From Campylobacteraceae bacterium (GTDB lineage: Bacteria; Campylobacterota; Campylobacteria; Campylobacterales; Sulfurovaceae), in the NCBI GenBank assembly GCA_027081065.1, contig JALWLW010000109.1, positions 1 through 36,703 on the forward strand: a DNA stretch of 36,703 nucleotides, read 5' to 3'. Under the pieces are notes generated by a model. It was not told where the DNA came from, did not search any database, and saw only the letters and a program-made list of their open reading frames with translations. The translations under genes and the position numbers were made by a program. Shown piece after piece: positions 9,935 to 19,419 of this stretch (its first letter is position 1; each line of letters starts with the position of its first letter).

Positions 9935-11500
9935 ATGCAAAATAAAAATGAAACAAACTTACGAGAACTTTTTTTAATTATTGGTTATTACAAATGGTCT
10001 ATCATTTTTTTCACACTTCTCCTAACGTTTTCTATAGCCATTAAAGTTTACTTCATGCCTAAGTATTACAAATCTACTGTGACTCTTGAAGTTAAGCCTA
10101 AAGATGATAAAGCTGGAGGCTTTTCAATGGGAGGAGCTGCTGCTCTACTATTAGGTGGTGGCTCAAGTGCATCTTCAAACCTTGATAAAGACATTACCCT
10201 ACTCAAAACATACAGAACCAACAAAAAAGTCTTAGATAATGTCAAGGGATATATGATTCGCTATTTTATTACAGATAAACAACATAAAGAGATTGAAATA
10301 GAAAATAATATATCAATTGAAGTCACTGATGTAAAAATACATCACTTCAAAGACTATGGGCTAAAACTTATTATTAAGCCTTTAAATAAAACAGAATATA
10401 TGATTTTAAAACCAGGTAGATTCTCAAATACTCCTTTAGGTAAATATCACTATAGTGAAATAGTCAAAAATGAAAAATTTTCTTTAATGATACACAAAAA
10501 AAAGGATTATATTCACAAAACTTATACCATTCAACTCTCTGGTACAAAACGTTATATTTATAAAAAAATTATTAAAGAGAACTTAACTATTAAAGCTGAT
10601 AAGAAATCCCCATTTCTAACGCTCTCTTTCACTGATAACCTACCCCAAAGAGGAGAGAGATATTTAAAAGAACTTATAGCTATTTATACAGAGCAAAGTA
10701 TTAATGATAGTAAGGAAGATGCATTGATTCTCATCAACTCTTATCAAAAGCAACTTAAAAAAGTAGAAGCGAATGTACAATCAAGCTCTCATAAATTAGA
10801 AAATTTTAAAACCCAAAATGGTATTATCTCTCCTAAATTACAAAGTGCTTCATTAATTAAAGAGCTCTCTAATGTCGGTATTGAAATAGCCCAAAATAGA
10901 TACAAACAAGAACTTTTACAAAATCTTATCAATTTTGTAAAAAAACATGAAAATATTGATGCTATCGCTCCCTCACTTATAGAGCTCCAAGACCAACCTA
11001 CCATCTCACTTATTAAACTTATACAAACACAACAAATACTTTTAGCTGATTTACTTGTCAAATATAAAGTAAACCATCCTGATATTATACGAGCCAATCA
11101 AACCATCTATACACTTAAAGACAAAGTTCTTTCAAACTTAGAAAACCTAAAAAGTACACTTAAAGACAAAACAAAATCACTTCAAAAGATGGAGAAAAAC
11201 TACAATCAAAAGTTACAATCATCCCCAAAACAAGAACAAGAACTTATCGCTTTTTCAAGAGATTATGAAATTAACGAGAAGATGTATCTCTACCTTATGC
11301 AAGAACGCTCAGTTGCCCAATTACAATATGATAAAGCACTCTCACGCTTTAAAGTAATAGAGCCTATTTATACTGACAATAATCCTGTTAAACCTAAAAA
11401 GGCATTAATTGTTATTGTGGCATTTGTCACGATATTAATTTTAATGATATTTATTTCATTTTTTAGAGAATTTATGAAACCAATTAAAGAAAAGAAATGA
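9935..11500 (+). CDS. Chain-length determinant / polysaccharide co-polymerase (Wzz-like)
   Basis: A 521-residue inner-membrane protein with the Wzz layout. A transmembrane helix lies near residues 18-36 (WSIIFFTLLLTFSIAIKVYF), followed by a large periplasmic coiled-coil region and a second helix near 493-512 (ALIVIVAFVTILILMIFISF). A proline-rich approach (YTDNNPVKPKKA) precedes the last helix, as is usual for the family. The GNVR-like region is QELIAFSRDYEINEKMYLYLMQ. No tyrosine-kinase domain is fused. A Gly/Ala/Ser-rich insert (GGFSMGGAAALLLGGGSSA) near residues 60-80 is notable. It controls glycan chain length with Wzy and contacts the Wza-like channel. It overlaps the next gene by 4 nt. 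Confidence 0.9.
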   Translation: MQNKNETNLRELFLIIGYYKWSIIFFTLLLTFSIAIKVYFMPKYYKSTVTLEVKPKDDKAGGFSMGGAAALLLGGGSSASSNLDKDITLLKTYRTNKKVLDNVKGYMIRYFITDKQHKEIEIENNISIEVTDVKIHHFKDYGLKLIIKPLNKTEYMILKPGRFSNTPLGKYHYSEIVKNEKFSLMIHKKKDYIHKTYTIQLSGTKRYIYKKIIKENLTIKADKKSPFLTLSFTDNLPQRGERYLKELIAIYTEQSINDSKEDALILINSYQKQLKKVEANVQSSSHKLENFKTQNGIISPKLQSASLIKELSNVGIEIAQNRYKQELLQNLINFVKKHENIDAIAPSLIELQDQPTISLIKLIQTQQILLADLLVKYKVNHPDIIRANQTIYTLKDKVLSNLENLKSTLKDKTKSLQKMEKNYNQKLQSSPKQEQELIAFSRDYEINEKMYLYLMQERSVAQLQYDKALSRFKVIEPIYTDNNPVKPKKALIVIVAFVTILILMIFISFFREFMKPIKEKK

Positions 11501-12579
11501 TAGAAAAAATTAATAAAAAATATAAAAATATCATCGATATTGAAACAACCATTATTGATGCTTTAAAAATCATGAATAATAGTAGTATGAACCTTTTAGT
11601 AATTATCAATAACAAAAAATTTATAGGACTATTAAGTATTGGTGATATTAGACGAGCAATTCTTGATAATGTAGATATTAATTCAACTTATATTAAAAAT
11701 ATTATGAGAGACGATATACTGGTAGTTGATGATAAAACCTCTATTGAACGTATAAAAAAACATATGCTCAAAGAACGCATTGTTTGTATGCCTGTAATTG
11801 ATAAAAACAATAACCTAAAAGCGATTTATTACTGGGATGAACTCTTTTCTGAAGAGAAAACACTTAATAAAATTGATGTTGATGTTGTCATTATGGCAGG
11901 AGGATTTGGAACACGACTGAAACCCATTACTAATATTATTCCTAAACCTCTTATTCCTATTGGAGAGAAACCAATTATTGAAATCATTATTGACAACTTC
12001 ATTAAACATCAAGTATCAAACTTTTATATTTCTGTTAATTATAAAGCTAAAATGATAGAAGACTATTTAAAAGAAAAAGAATCAAATCTCTGTAAATTAA
12101 CCTATTTTACAGAAGACAAACCTTTAGGAACAATAGGTAGTCTCTACCTTATAAAAAAAGAACTCAACAAAACACTGTTTGTCTCTAACTGTGATATTAT
12201 TATTGAAGAGGACTATTATGATATCTATAAATACCATAAAGAAAATAAGAATGATATCACAGTGGTATCAGCCATGAAGCATATTGAAATACCTTATGGT
12301 GTTATGGAGACCCAAAAAGGTGGTAGCTTAATTTCCATGACAGAGAAACCTGAATTTACATTTCAAATCAACACAGGTATGTATATTTTCGAACCTCATA
12401 TTATTCAAAATATTCCTGATAATAAATTTTATCATATTACACAACTCATTGAAGAGACCAATAAAAAAGGGAAAGTTGGGGTCTTCCCTATTCCAGAAAA
12501 GTCTTGGCATGATATTGGACAATGGAAAGAATACACTTCTACTTTAGCAAAATTTTCTGAACATTCACCTTTTTCATAA
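11497..12579 (+). CDS. CBS-domain sugar-phosphate nucleotidyltransferase (PtmE-like)
   Basis: Residues 1-120 form a CBS pair (SIGDIRRAIL, then VCMPVIDKNNNLKAIYYWDEL). Residues 128-350 form a nucleotidyltransferase domain with VVIMAGGFGTRLKPITNIIP and the metal-binding stretch FVSNCDIIIE. This two-part layout is that of PtmE-type enzymes, which in Campylobacter make GDP-glucosamine for legionaminic acid. None of the other legionaminic-acid genes is in this window, so the sugar activated here is uncertain. CBS domains often sense adenosine nucleotides, giving a possible control point. The ATG overlaps the Wzz-like stop (ATGA). Its 3' end overlaps the convergent sugar-transferase gene by 6 nt. 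Confidence 0.82.
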   Translation: MIEKINKKYKNIIDIETTIIDALKIMNNSSMNLLVIINNKKFIGLLSIGDIRRAILDNVDINSTYIKNIMRDDILVVDDKTSIERIKKHMLKERIVCMPVIDKNNNLKAIYYWDELFSEEKTLNKIDVDVVIMAGGFGTRLKPITNIIPKPLIPIGEKPIIEIIIDNFIKHQVSNFYISVNYKAKMIEDYLKEKESNLCKLTYFTEDKPLGTIGSLYLIKKELNKTLFVSNCDIIIEEDYYDIYKYHKENKNDITVVSAMKHIEIPYGVMETQKGGSLISMTEKPEFTFQINTGMYIFEPHIIQNIPDNKFYHITQLIEETNKKGKVGVFPIPEKSWHDIGQWKEYTSTLAKFSEHSPFS

Positions 12580-13248
12580 AAATTGTGCCAAACCATTAGG
12601 AGGGACAGGAAAATCTTTAAAAACTTTAGCATAATTAATTTTATTTTTAGGACAAAAGACCACATAAAATGTCATAAGAATTAATTTAAAATATAAAAAT
12701 ATACTTTTATTTTCTACATACCAAGCTTCTATTTTCCCCTTATATGGAGCAATATAATCTTGATAGAAAGCTTTTTTATCTACTGCCCCTGCTCTATCCA
12801 TAATTTCATCTTCATCTCTAAAAAATATAGGTCCAACACCAGAAAGACCAGGTCTTACTTGAACAATAATTTTTTGGTCTTCTTCATTAAATGCTTCAAA
12901 TCCTACAATGTCTTGAGGACGAGGTCCAATAATACTCATATCACCCTTTAAGATATTTAATAGTTGTGGTAACTCATTTAATTTACTTTTTCTCAAAAAT
13001 CTTCCAATAGGCAATACTCTAGAATCATTTTTTAAAGTAATTGTACCAGCACCCATATTCTCACTATTTTCTCGCATGGTAGTAAATTTTAATACCTTAA
13101 AAATTTTACCTTCAAAACCAACACGTTCTTGTCTATAAAAAACTTTATTTCCTATGGCTTTTAAAATCAATGCTACTACTAATAACACTGGAAAAATAAT
13201 TATGAGTCCCATTAGTGTAAACACTATGTCAAAAAATCGTTGCGACAT
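12574..13248 (-). CDS. Bacterial sugar transferase (monotopic phosphoglycosyl transferase)
   Basis: This 224-residue protein is expected to start the repeat unit by moving a sugar-1-phosphate onto undecaprenyl phosphate at the inner membrane. A re-entrant hydrophobic helix spans residues 8-31. The core motifs are RQERVGFEGKIFKVLKFTTM (39-58) and NELPQLLNILKGDMSIIGPR (91-110). In PglC the active dyad is Asp-Glu, with Asp as nucleophile; here the first position is Asn91 (codon AAT), followed by Glu92. That could lower or abolish activity, or be a tolerated variant. It has the small, PglC-like form without the four-helix WbaP extension. Its ATG overlaps the upstream dehydratase stop (TAATG). It is the last gene of the minus-strand glycan run. 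Confidence 0.88.
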   Translation of the reverse strand: MSQRFFDIVFTLMGLIIIFPVLLVVALILKAIGNKVFYRQERVGFEGKIFKVLKFTTMRENSENMGAGTITLKNDSRVLPIGRFLRKSKLNELPQLLNILKGDMSIIGPRPQDIVGFEAFNEEDQKIIVQVRPGLSGVGPIFFRDEDEIMDRAGAVDKKAFYQDYIAPYKGKIEAWYVENKSIFLYFKLILMTFYVVFCPKNKINYAKVFKDFPVPPNGLAQFL

Positions 13249-14435
13249 TACATTCTCCCATCAAGATATTTACCTGTCTCTTTATGTCCAAAATCAGGTA
13301 TCATCTTAAAAAAAAGTGAGACAATATCTTCTTTATTCCAGCTACCTTCTGCTTTCAATGTTTGAATGTTTTTTTCAAATAAGTTAAGAGACTCTTCATT
13401 AAATATTGCTTCATTTTTTATGATACCAAGGTTGTTAAATCTTTCCATATCTAAGGTCTCATGATTGGTAAAAAACTTTTCAAAATCTTTTTCACCCGTG
13501 GTATCACTTTCAAAAAATAAACAAGGGTACTTTCCTTCTTTAGGTAAAGTAGTAACAAGTTCTCTTGCTTCATCTTCCGTTTGACAAAGATAAGGTTCAT
13601 AACCTAAATTTTCAAGATACTTTATGGCAATCTGTGCAAAAGTCATAAGATGCAACTTCTCACTTAATTTTGGAAAAAAAATATCACGATTTTCACCAAA
13701 AATACAAGACATCAAACATAACTCACCTGACTCTTTAGGGGTAACAAAATAACGTTGAATATCTTTAGGTGCTACAATAGGCTGTCTTTTTTCAATACGC
13801 TGATTAAATCCATGAAGCAAAGAACCATCAGAAAAAGCCACATTGGCAAACCTTGCTGTTGAGATATCTATCTCTAAACTTCTACGCATTAAAAACATTT
13901 CCATAATTCGCTTGGAAGCACCCATCATATTTACAGGATTTGCTGCCTTATCTGTTGAAACACAAAAATATTTTTTTGTACCATTTACAATTGCCTGTTT
14001 TAAAGTTTTCTCTGTATTAACAATATTTACATCAACCATTCTCATTAAGGTAAATGGGTCTTTTTCACTTCTAACATGTTTCAGTGCTGAAAGATTTAAA
14101 ACATAATCATATTTTCCATCTGAAGCAATAAAAGCATCGTATTCTACTGAACCAATATCTAAGGCAAAAGTTTTAAACTCACCCTCTATATAGCCTAAGG
14201 AACTTCGTATATCTCGTACCAACTCAACCATATTGTTTTCACTAATATCCACAACATGAAGCTTTTTAGGATTTCTTTTAAATATCTCTTTAGTTACAGC
14301 TTGACCAATAGACCCAGCACCCCCTATAACTAAAAAGCTAGAAGCTTTTACAATAGATAAAAGCCTTTTCTTATAATTTTCTATATCTTCTATAAATAGT
14401 TCAGATTCTCTTCCTATAAGGTTCAACACATTCAT
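13248..14435 (-). CDS. UDP-HexNAc 4,6-dehydratase-like SDR (FlaA1/WbpM catalytic type)
   Basis: An extended SDR of 395 residues with the NAD-binding motif VIGGAGSIGQ at 36-45. The usual Tyr-x-x-x-Lys is replaced by Met171-x-x-x-Lys175 (VNMMGASKRI), with Ser160/Thr161 upstream (VSTDKA). This is the Ser-Met-Lys arrangement described for WbpM/FlaA1-type 4,6-dehydratases. It lacks the N-terminal membrane domain of WbpM and PglF, so it is a soluble form, and it has a C-terminal extension of roughly 100 residues. Together with the DegT aminotransferase just upstream it probably makes a UDP-4-amino-4,6-dideoxy-HexNAc or a related sugar for the phosphoglycosyl transferase. A close relative with a different epimerase activity cannot be excluded. 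Confidence 0.82.
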   Translation of the reverse strand: MNVLNLIGRESELFIEDIENYKKRLLSIVKASSFLVIGGAGSIGQAVTKEIFKRNPKKLHVVDISENNMVELVRDIRSSLGYIEGEFKTFALDIGSVEYDAFIASDGKYDYVLNLSALKHVRSEKDPFTLMRMVDVNIVNTEKTLKQAIVNGTKKYFCVSTDKAANPVNMMGASKRIMEMFLMRRSLEIDISTARFANVAFSDGSLLHGFNQRIEKRQPIVAPKDIQRYFVTPKESGELCLMSCIFGENRDIFFPKLSEKLHLMTFAQIAIKYLENLGYEPYLCQTEDEARELVTTLPKEGKYPCLFFESDTTGEKDFEKFFTNHETLDMERFNNLGIIKNEAIFNEESLNLFEKNIQTLKAEGSWNKEDIVSLFFKMIPDFGHKETGKYLDGRM

Positions 14436-14460
14436 TCATACACTCCCTAGTATCATTGAA

Positions 14461-14466
14461 ATTATA
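14461..14466 (-). promoter_or_regulatory. Possible internal promoter before the dehydratase gene
   Basis: On the minus strand, gggTATAAT lies 26 nt upstream of the dehydratase ATG inside the only sizeable gap (72 nt) in this part of the cluster. A good GGGAG ribosome binding site follows. It could give extra transcription of the dehydratase and sugar-transferase genes. No -35 box is clear. Confidence 0.4.
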
Positions 14467-14507
14467 CCCAAGATTCACAATCTATATTCATCATTTTAGA
14501 TTATATT

Positions 14508-15641
14508 TTATACTATTAATATTTTACGTATAACAGTACAAACTAAATCTACTTCTTCCAAACGCATAGTAGGGTAAAGAGGTAAAGTTAATTCTCTTTG
14601 TGCTATCTCTTGGGCAATAGGAGCATCATTTAATCCAATATCTTTAAAAGCTGTAAAATCTTTAAATGCAGGGTAGTGAATAGAGGATTGAATCCCCTCC
14701 TCTTTTAATTTTCCGATAAACGCTACTCTATCTATCTCTTTATCTAATAGAATAGGGAAAATGTGATAGACCGACTCTATATCTTTTAGCTCTAAAAATG
14801 GGATGCTAATCCCCTCTACATCTTTTAGATTTTCAATATAACGCTCTACTAAAGCTTTTCTCTTTTGGTTTGCATCATGGAGTTTATCAAGCTGAACTAA
14901 CCCTAAGGCTGAACGAATCTCATCTATTCGATAGTTTAAGCCTGATTGAGCGATATCATAGGTGATGGCTCTTCCTTTGTGTCTATCTAGTGTTAATGAG
15001 GTCATACCGTGGCTTCGGTAGTATTGTGCTTGTTGGTTTAACTCTTTGGATTTGGAGCTTATCATTCCACCCTCACCTACCGATAAGTTTTTATTTGTAA
15101 AGAAGCTAAAACAGCCATAATCTCCAAATGTACCACACTTTTGACCCTTATAGGTGGCTTTAGGAGCGTGGGCAACGTCCTCTATGAGTGCTATACCTCT
15201 CTCTTTACAGAGTTCAACTATCTCATCCATCTGACAAGGATACCCTGCAAAATGTACGATGATTACTGCTTTTGTTTTGTCTGTAATCTGTTTAGCGATG
15301 GTTTCTGCTGACATATTCCAATCCTCTAAACTTGTACAGTCTGCCAAAACAGGAGTTGCTCCAACCATACGCACCACATTGATATCTGCTACAAAGGTGA
15401 GAGCAGGAATAATCACCTCATCACCCTGCCCTACTCCTAAACTAAGCAAAGAGATATGCAAAGCTCCTGTAGCACTTGATAGTGCTGTACAGTGTACCTC
15501 TTCTCCTAACATCTCAGAAAAACTGCTCTCAAACGCTCTTGTTCGCTCACCCATGGTTAACCAACGGCTTTCTATTACCTTGGCTACGGCTTCACCTTCT
15601 CTATGGTCATAGTTTGGTGCAAATAGTTCTACTTTCCACAT
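14508..15641 (-). CDS. DegT/DnrJ/EryC1/StrS sugar aminotransferase
   Basis: A PLP-dependent aminotransferase of 377 residues that adds an amino group to a keto-sugar nucleotide. The PLP lysine is probably Lys184 in FFTNKNLSVGEGGM, and the conserved Asp is in EDVAHAPKA (155-163). Its likely substrate is the 4-keto product of the dehydratase at 13248 or of RmlB at 20095; the sequence does not decide which. A GGAG ribosome binding site sits just upstream of the ATG. The gene follows the GT4 gene by 1 nt, so it is in the same operon. No acetyltransferase is visible nearby to acylate the new amine. Confidence 0.9.
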   Translation of the reverse strand: MWKVELFAPNYDHREGEAVAKVIESRWLTMGERTRAFESSFSEMLGEEVHCTALSSATGALHISLLSLGVGQGDEVIIPALTFVADINVVRMVGATPVLADCTSLEDWNMSAETIAKQITDKTKAVIIVHFAGYPCQMDEIVELCKERGIALIEDVAHAPKATYKGQKCGTFGDYGCFSFFTNKNLSVGEGGMISSKSKELNQQAQYYRSHGMTSLTLDRHKGRAITYDIAQSGLNYRIDEIRSALGLVQLDKLHDANQKRKALVERYIENLKDVEGISIPFLELKDIESVYHIFPILLDKEIDRVAFIGKLKEEGIQSSIHYPAFKDFTAFKDIGLNDAPIAQEIAQRELTLPLYPTMRLEEVDLVCTVIRKILIV

Positions 15642-15642
15642 C

Positions 15643-16869
15643 TTATATCTCCTCTAATATTTTTATAAATTCTTTAGCTATATTTTCATAAGTATGATGT
15701 TGTAAAACATATGCTTTTCCATTCTCACCCATCTTACTTCTCTCTTCTTCTGAACTGTTATATAAAGCTATTATACCCTTAGCAATGGCTTTGCTATCTT
15801 GTGCTTTTACACTTACACCACATTGAGCCATTTGTACCAAATCGCCTTTTCCACTAAATGCATGAAGTATTGGCTTAGCCGAATACATATAATCAAAAAT
15901 TTTATTGGCTGAAATACCATACTCATAGACCTCTTTATCATGCCATCCAATAAAACAGACATCTAATGTTTGCAGCATACTTTGTATTTCATCTTTAGGA
16001 ATGGCATCTATAAATGTTACATTATCTAATCCAAGTTCTTGCACTTTTTCAATCAAGGCTCTTTTATTTTTACCCTCACCAACTAAAAGCAGTTCAATAG
16101 ATTTATACTCTTTTAAATAAATAGCAGCCTCAATAAATTGCTCCATTGCATTCGCAATGCCTAATGTTCCCGTATACCCAACCACAAATTTGTTTTTAGG
16201 TACTAGTGCTTTAGTCTCTTCATTTAAAGAAGATAGGCTTTCCATTTCATCTAAAGAGATTCCATTGGGAATGTATTTAAACTTTTCCTCTTCTAAACCA
16301 AATCTTTTCATATAAGCATATGCATTGACTAAAACAGATACGGTTCTATTGGAATTTTTGTAACCATAATTGGCAAACTTTTGCATTAAAAAAATAAGAG
16401 GATTGTTTTTTCCATAACCCCCAAGTTCCATTAAAGAAAGAGGCCAGATATCTTTTACTTCATAAATCAATTTAGCATTGAATTTTTTTGAAAAATAATG
16501 AGCAGGTTTAATTAGAAAAGGAGCCATGGGACTTGCTATAACATAGTCAGGTTTTTGCATCTTTTTAACAGGTAATTCATAGAGTCTCTTAACAAAGACA
16601 AACCACTTCCAAACTCTTTTTTTATCTGTTGAACTCGTATAGTGTGGGACGTCTACCCATATATATTCAATGCCATCTATCATCTCAAAAGTATACTTGT
16701 TCCCCTCAGTCTTTGGGAGTTGTTTAAAAAGATGCATATAAGAAGCAGTTACAATCGTTACCTTATGTCCCATCTTAACCAATTCACGGGCTACATAATA
16801 GTTTCTAAACTCCATACCATGATACTTCGACCCTGCATAGTCATTGAAAATCCAAATGGTTTTAGGCAT
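15643..16869 (-). CDS. GT4 glycosyltransferase (WbuB-like)
   Basis: A GT-B fold glycosyltransferase of 408 residues. The N-terminal acceptor domain begins TIWIFNDYAGSKYHGMEFRN, a pattern seen in the WbuB-like GT4 subgroup, followed by EVKDIWPLSLMELG. The C-terminal donor domain has KFVVGYTGTLGIANAMEQFI, LLVGEGKNK and the donor-binding stretch YEYGISANKIFDYMYSAKPI. WbuB enzymes transfer N-acetylfucosamine-type sugars; the donor here is not proved. It acts on the cytoplasmic face of the inner membrane. The ATG lies inside the end of the upstream GT gene (8-nt overlap). Confidence 0.85.
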   Translation of the reverse strand: MPKTIWIFNDYAGSKYHGMEFRNYYVARELVKMGHKVTIVTASYMHLFKQLPKTEGNKYTFEMIDGIEYIWVDVPHYTSSTDKKRVWKWFVFVKRLYELPVKKMQKPDYVIASPMAPFLIKPAHYFSKKFNAKLIYEVKDIWPLSLMELGGYGKNNPLIFLMQKFANYGYKNSNRTVSVLVNAYAYMKRFGLEEEKFKYIPNGISLDEMESLSSLNEETKALVPKNKFVVGYTGTLGIANAMEQFIEAAIYLKEYKSIELLLVGEGKNKRALIEKVQELGLDNVTFIDAIPKDEIQSMLQTLDVCFIGWHDKEVYEYGISANKIFDYMYSAKPILHAFSGKGDLVQMAQCGVSVKAQDSKAIAKGIIALYNSSEEERSKMGENGKAYVLQHHTYENIAKEFIKILEEI

Positions 16870-17986
16870 TTAAATCCCCATAAACTTTTAACAGTACTTT
16901 CTCTTGCGCTTCCCAATTATAAATCTTTTTTACTTGTCTCAAATTTTCTTTTATCTCTTTTTTATCTAAAGCTACAGCCTCTTTTATAGCACCTGTAATA
17001 CCTTCTAAACTCTCTTCTTCTAGTACTACTCCTATTTTACCCATTTCTACAACCTTACTCATCTCAGGTAAATTTGAGACAATGACAGGAACTTCTGCCA
17101 TAATATACTCAAATAGTTTATTGGGCAAACAGTAACGATAACTTAAACAGCTATCCTCTATAGTGGCTATTCCAAAATCTGCTGACACCGTATACTCTAA
17201 CAGAACATCAGGAGATACAGCTTCATGAAAAAAGATATTCTCACAAAGAGCAGAAGCCTCTTTTATCTGTTCTTCTAAAGCTCCATATCCCATAAATACG
17301 ATGACACTTTTATTATCAAGCGCTTTAAAAACTTCAACAAGAAGTTCAATCCCTCGATTTAACCCCAAACTCCCTTGATAAAGAAAAATGTTCTTCCCCT
17401 CTATTCCAAATGCCTCTCTAAATCTATCTTGCTTTTGAACTTCTTTTAAAAAAGGCGTATTAAGAACCAATGCTGGTTTTTCAATCTCATACAACTCTAC
17501 ATAAGCATTGGCAATGGAGTCACTCACCGTAATGACTTTATCAGCATATTTAATTAAAAATTTTTCACTTAATTGAGTAATACGCTTTTGTAAACCATGT
17601 AGTGCGTAGGTCTCAGTCTCATACTCATGGGCATCATAAACTATTTTTACATCTTTGTTATAGTATTTTTTAATAATAACTGCGATGGGTAGCATATTGA
17701 TATCATTACAATGTAAAATATCAAATGCTTTACAGTAGTCTACACTCTCTTGTAAAAAGTTAAAATAGGCTTTTAGCTTACCTACTTTACTTTTAGTTAC
17801 ACTTCTATCAAGATACGCAAGACGTTTAACCATAAGCCCATTTTGCGTCTCCTCTTTTGCTAAACCTCTGTCATGATGAGCGATAATCTCAACCTCATAG
17901 CCACTCTTAAGAAGAGACAATCCCTCTTTCAGTACACGACTGTCATTAATAAATGAGTTAAATACTAGACTTGCTACACGACTCAA
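16862..17986 (-). CDS. GT4-type glycosyltransferase
   Basis: A 374-residue GT-B glycosyltransferase. The N-terminal half shows RVLKEGLSLLKSGYEVEIIA and VYDAHEYETE. The donor domain shows NIFLYQGSLGLNRGIELLVE, VFMGYGALEEQ and YRYCLPNKLFEYIMAEVPVI, a typical C-terminal donor motif. The donor and acceptor sugars cannot be read from sequence. The start codon is TTG at 17986, supported by GGAG 5 nt upstream. It lies 2 nt downstream of the polymerase stop, so the two are coupled. It probably adds one sugar of the repeat unit. Confidence 0.85.
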   Translation of the reverse strand: MSRVASLVFNSFINDSRVLKEGLSLLKSGYEVEIIAHHDRGLAKEETQNGLMVKRLAYLDRSVTKSKVGKLKAYFNFLQESVDYCKAFDILHCNDINMLPIAVIIKKYYNKDVKIVYDAHEYETETYALHGLQKRITQLSEKFLIKYADKVITVSDSIANAYVELYEIEKPALVLNTPFLKEVQKQDRFREAFGIEGKNIFLYQGSLGLNRGIELLVEVFKALDNKSVIVFMGYGALEEQIKEASALCENIFFHEAVSPDVLLEYTVSADFGIATIEDSCLSYRYCLPNKLFEYIMAEVPVIVSNLPEMSKVVEMGKIGVVLEEESLEGITGAIKEAVALDKKEIKENLRQVKKIYNWEAQEKVLLKVYGDLNA

Positions 17987-17988
17987 AA

Positions 17989-19419
17989 CTACTCCTCTCT
18001 TCTTTTTATACTAAAATTTGATACTTTTGTTAAAAAAAGAATAAATATATAAGTGAATCCAATAGGCATAACATGCCATAAAGTAAGATTATCAAACTCA
18101 CCTTTAGGGTAAAGCATAATGAATGCTACTGCAATATTTGCATACATTACCAAATACCAATAGTTAGCAAATCTATGTAGTAAATTATAAAAAAATGCTG
18201 CCAATGCACCAAACAAATACATACCAAAAACAGCCCCAAAATACCAAAAATTAGCAAACATTTCTCCCATACCTGTTGGAGGTAAATTACCTCCAGGGGC
18301 ATGAGAGTACCAAACTTCTTTCAGAATGACACTGGGCTGATACCCCTGAGGTCTCAATCCTGAAGGGATAATACCATATATCCATGTAATTAATGATTCT
18401 CCATATAAAAAAGGTATATCATCTCCCCAACTGTCAATAATTTTCATCAATACAGCAACATTAGGAATATTCCCTTTATCTGCTGCATAATACATAATCA
18501 TATCAAAATTCAAATACTCTAAAATTTTTGTAATAAAGTCAGCATCAATTTCACCTGAAACATTGATACTTGAAACCAATCTAAAAAAATAAAAAAATAA
18601 ACCACTAAGTACCAGCCCAAATAAGCCTAAAAAATATTTTTTATGTTTTTTCGATTCTACCTCTATTCTTACAAAATAATAGATTACTACATATGAAAGG
18701 AGATATGCCAATGTTCCAAAAATTCTTCCTGTACTGGCTTTCATAATAATAGTTACCACAACATAAGCTATGAAAAAAAGACCTATTTTACTTTTTGTTT
18801 TTAATATCTTATACAACCATAAATATCCTGCCATATAACCCAAAAGATAGCCTACCGTTGTTCCACCACTCTCCTTTAATAACATATCACTACTAGAGAC
18901 ATGGGACATATAACCAGAAAGGCTTCCCCCTCCTAGTGTCATAATATTGTACATAAAATTTAAAAGTGCCATAGCCATAAAAATAGGAATAATTACACTA
19001 ACTATTTGGAGTGATACGCCATCATTCTCTAAATTAATCGCTACCTTGAAATCTTTTTTCACAGTAACATAACCTAAATAAGCAAAAATATAACTCACCA
19101 TAATATAAATAATTGTTATGTTTAACAACTCAATCAAGTCCATAGAAAAACTTTGATAATTTATGAAAATACTATGCTCAAACTGACTGCCATAAAGGTA
19201 ATATATTCCTATAATCACCGTATAAAAGTACATCGTAAAAAGGGTAAAAGGTTCAAATAAAATTAACTTTTTATTTAATACAAAATAAAGAGAAAGTATG
19301 ACACTTAGTAAAATAATTAAAGGAATGGTCATAAGGTTAATAGCTATTAAATAGGTAAAAAGCATACCTGTGCTAGATAATATTGCTAAAGAAAATAATA
19401 GTCTGTTTTTATTTATCAT
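17989..19419 (-). CDS. wzy: O-antigen/oligosaccharide repeat-unit polymerase (Wzy-like)
   Basis: A 476-residue polytopic membrane protein with about ten to twelve hydrophobic segments, starting RLLFSLAILSSTGMLFTYLI. A longer hydrophilic periplasmic loop lies near residues 290-390; it includes GESLITWIYGIIPSGLRP and GGNLPPTGMGEMFANFWYFG. Such a loop and the overall pattern fit Wzy-type polymerases, which join flipped repeat units in the periplasm. The family is poorly conserved, so the call rests on topology, the loop and the locus with Wzx, Wzz and Wza. Its start overlaps the end of the upstream short SDR by 11 nt. Confidence 0.8.
   Translation of the reverse strand: MINKNRLLFSLAILSSTGMLFTYLIAINLMTIPLIILLSVILSLYFVLNKKLILFEPFTLFTMYFYTVIIGIYYLYGSQFEHSIFINYQSFSMDLIELLNITIIYIMVSYIFAYLGYVTVKKDFKVAINLENDGVSLQIVSVIIPIFMAMALLNFMYNIMTLGGGSLSGYMSHVSSSDMLLKESGGTTVGYLLGYMAGYLWLYKILKTKSKIGLFFIAYVVVTIIMKASTGRIFGTLAYLLSYVVIYYFVRIEVESKKHKKYFLGLFGLVLSGLFFYFFRLVSSINVSGEIDADFITKILEYLNFDMIMYYAADKGNIPNVAVLMKIIDSWGDDIPFLYGESLITWIYGIIPSGLRPQGYQPSVILKEVWYSHAPGGNLPPTGMGEMFANFWYFGAVFGMYLFGALAAFFYNLLHRFANYWYLVMYANIAVAFIMLYPKGEFDNLTLWHVMPIGFTYIFILFLTKVSNFSIKRREE

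Noticed and set aside
14471..14483. Small hairpin agatt-cac-aatct between the aminotransferase and dehydratase genes
   Set aside because: The stem is only 5 bp, AT-rich and without a T tract; too weak to call a terminator.
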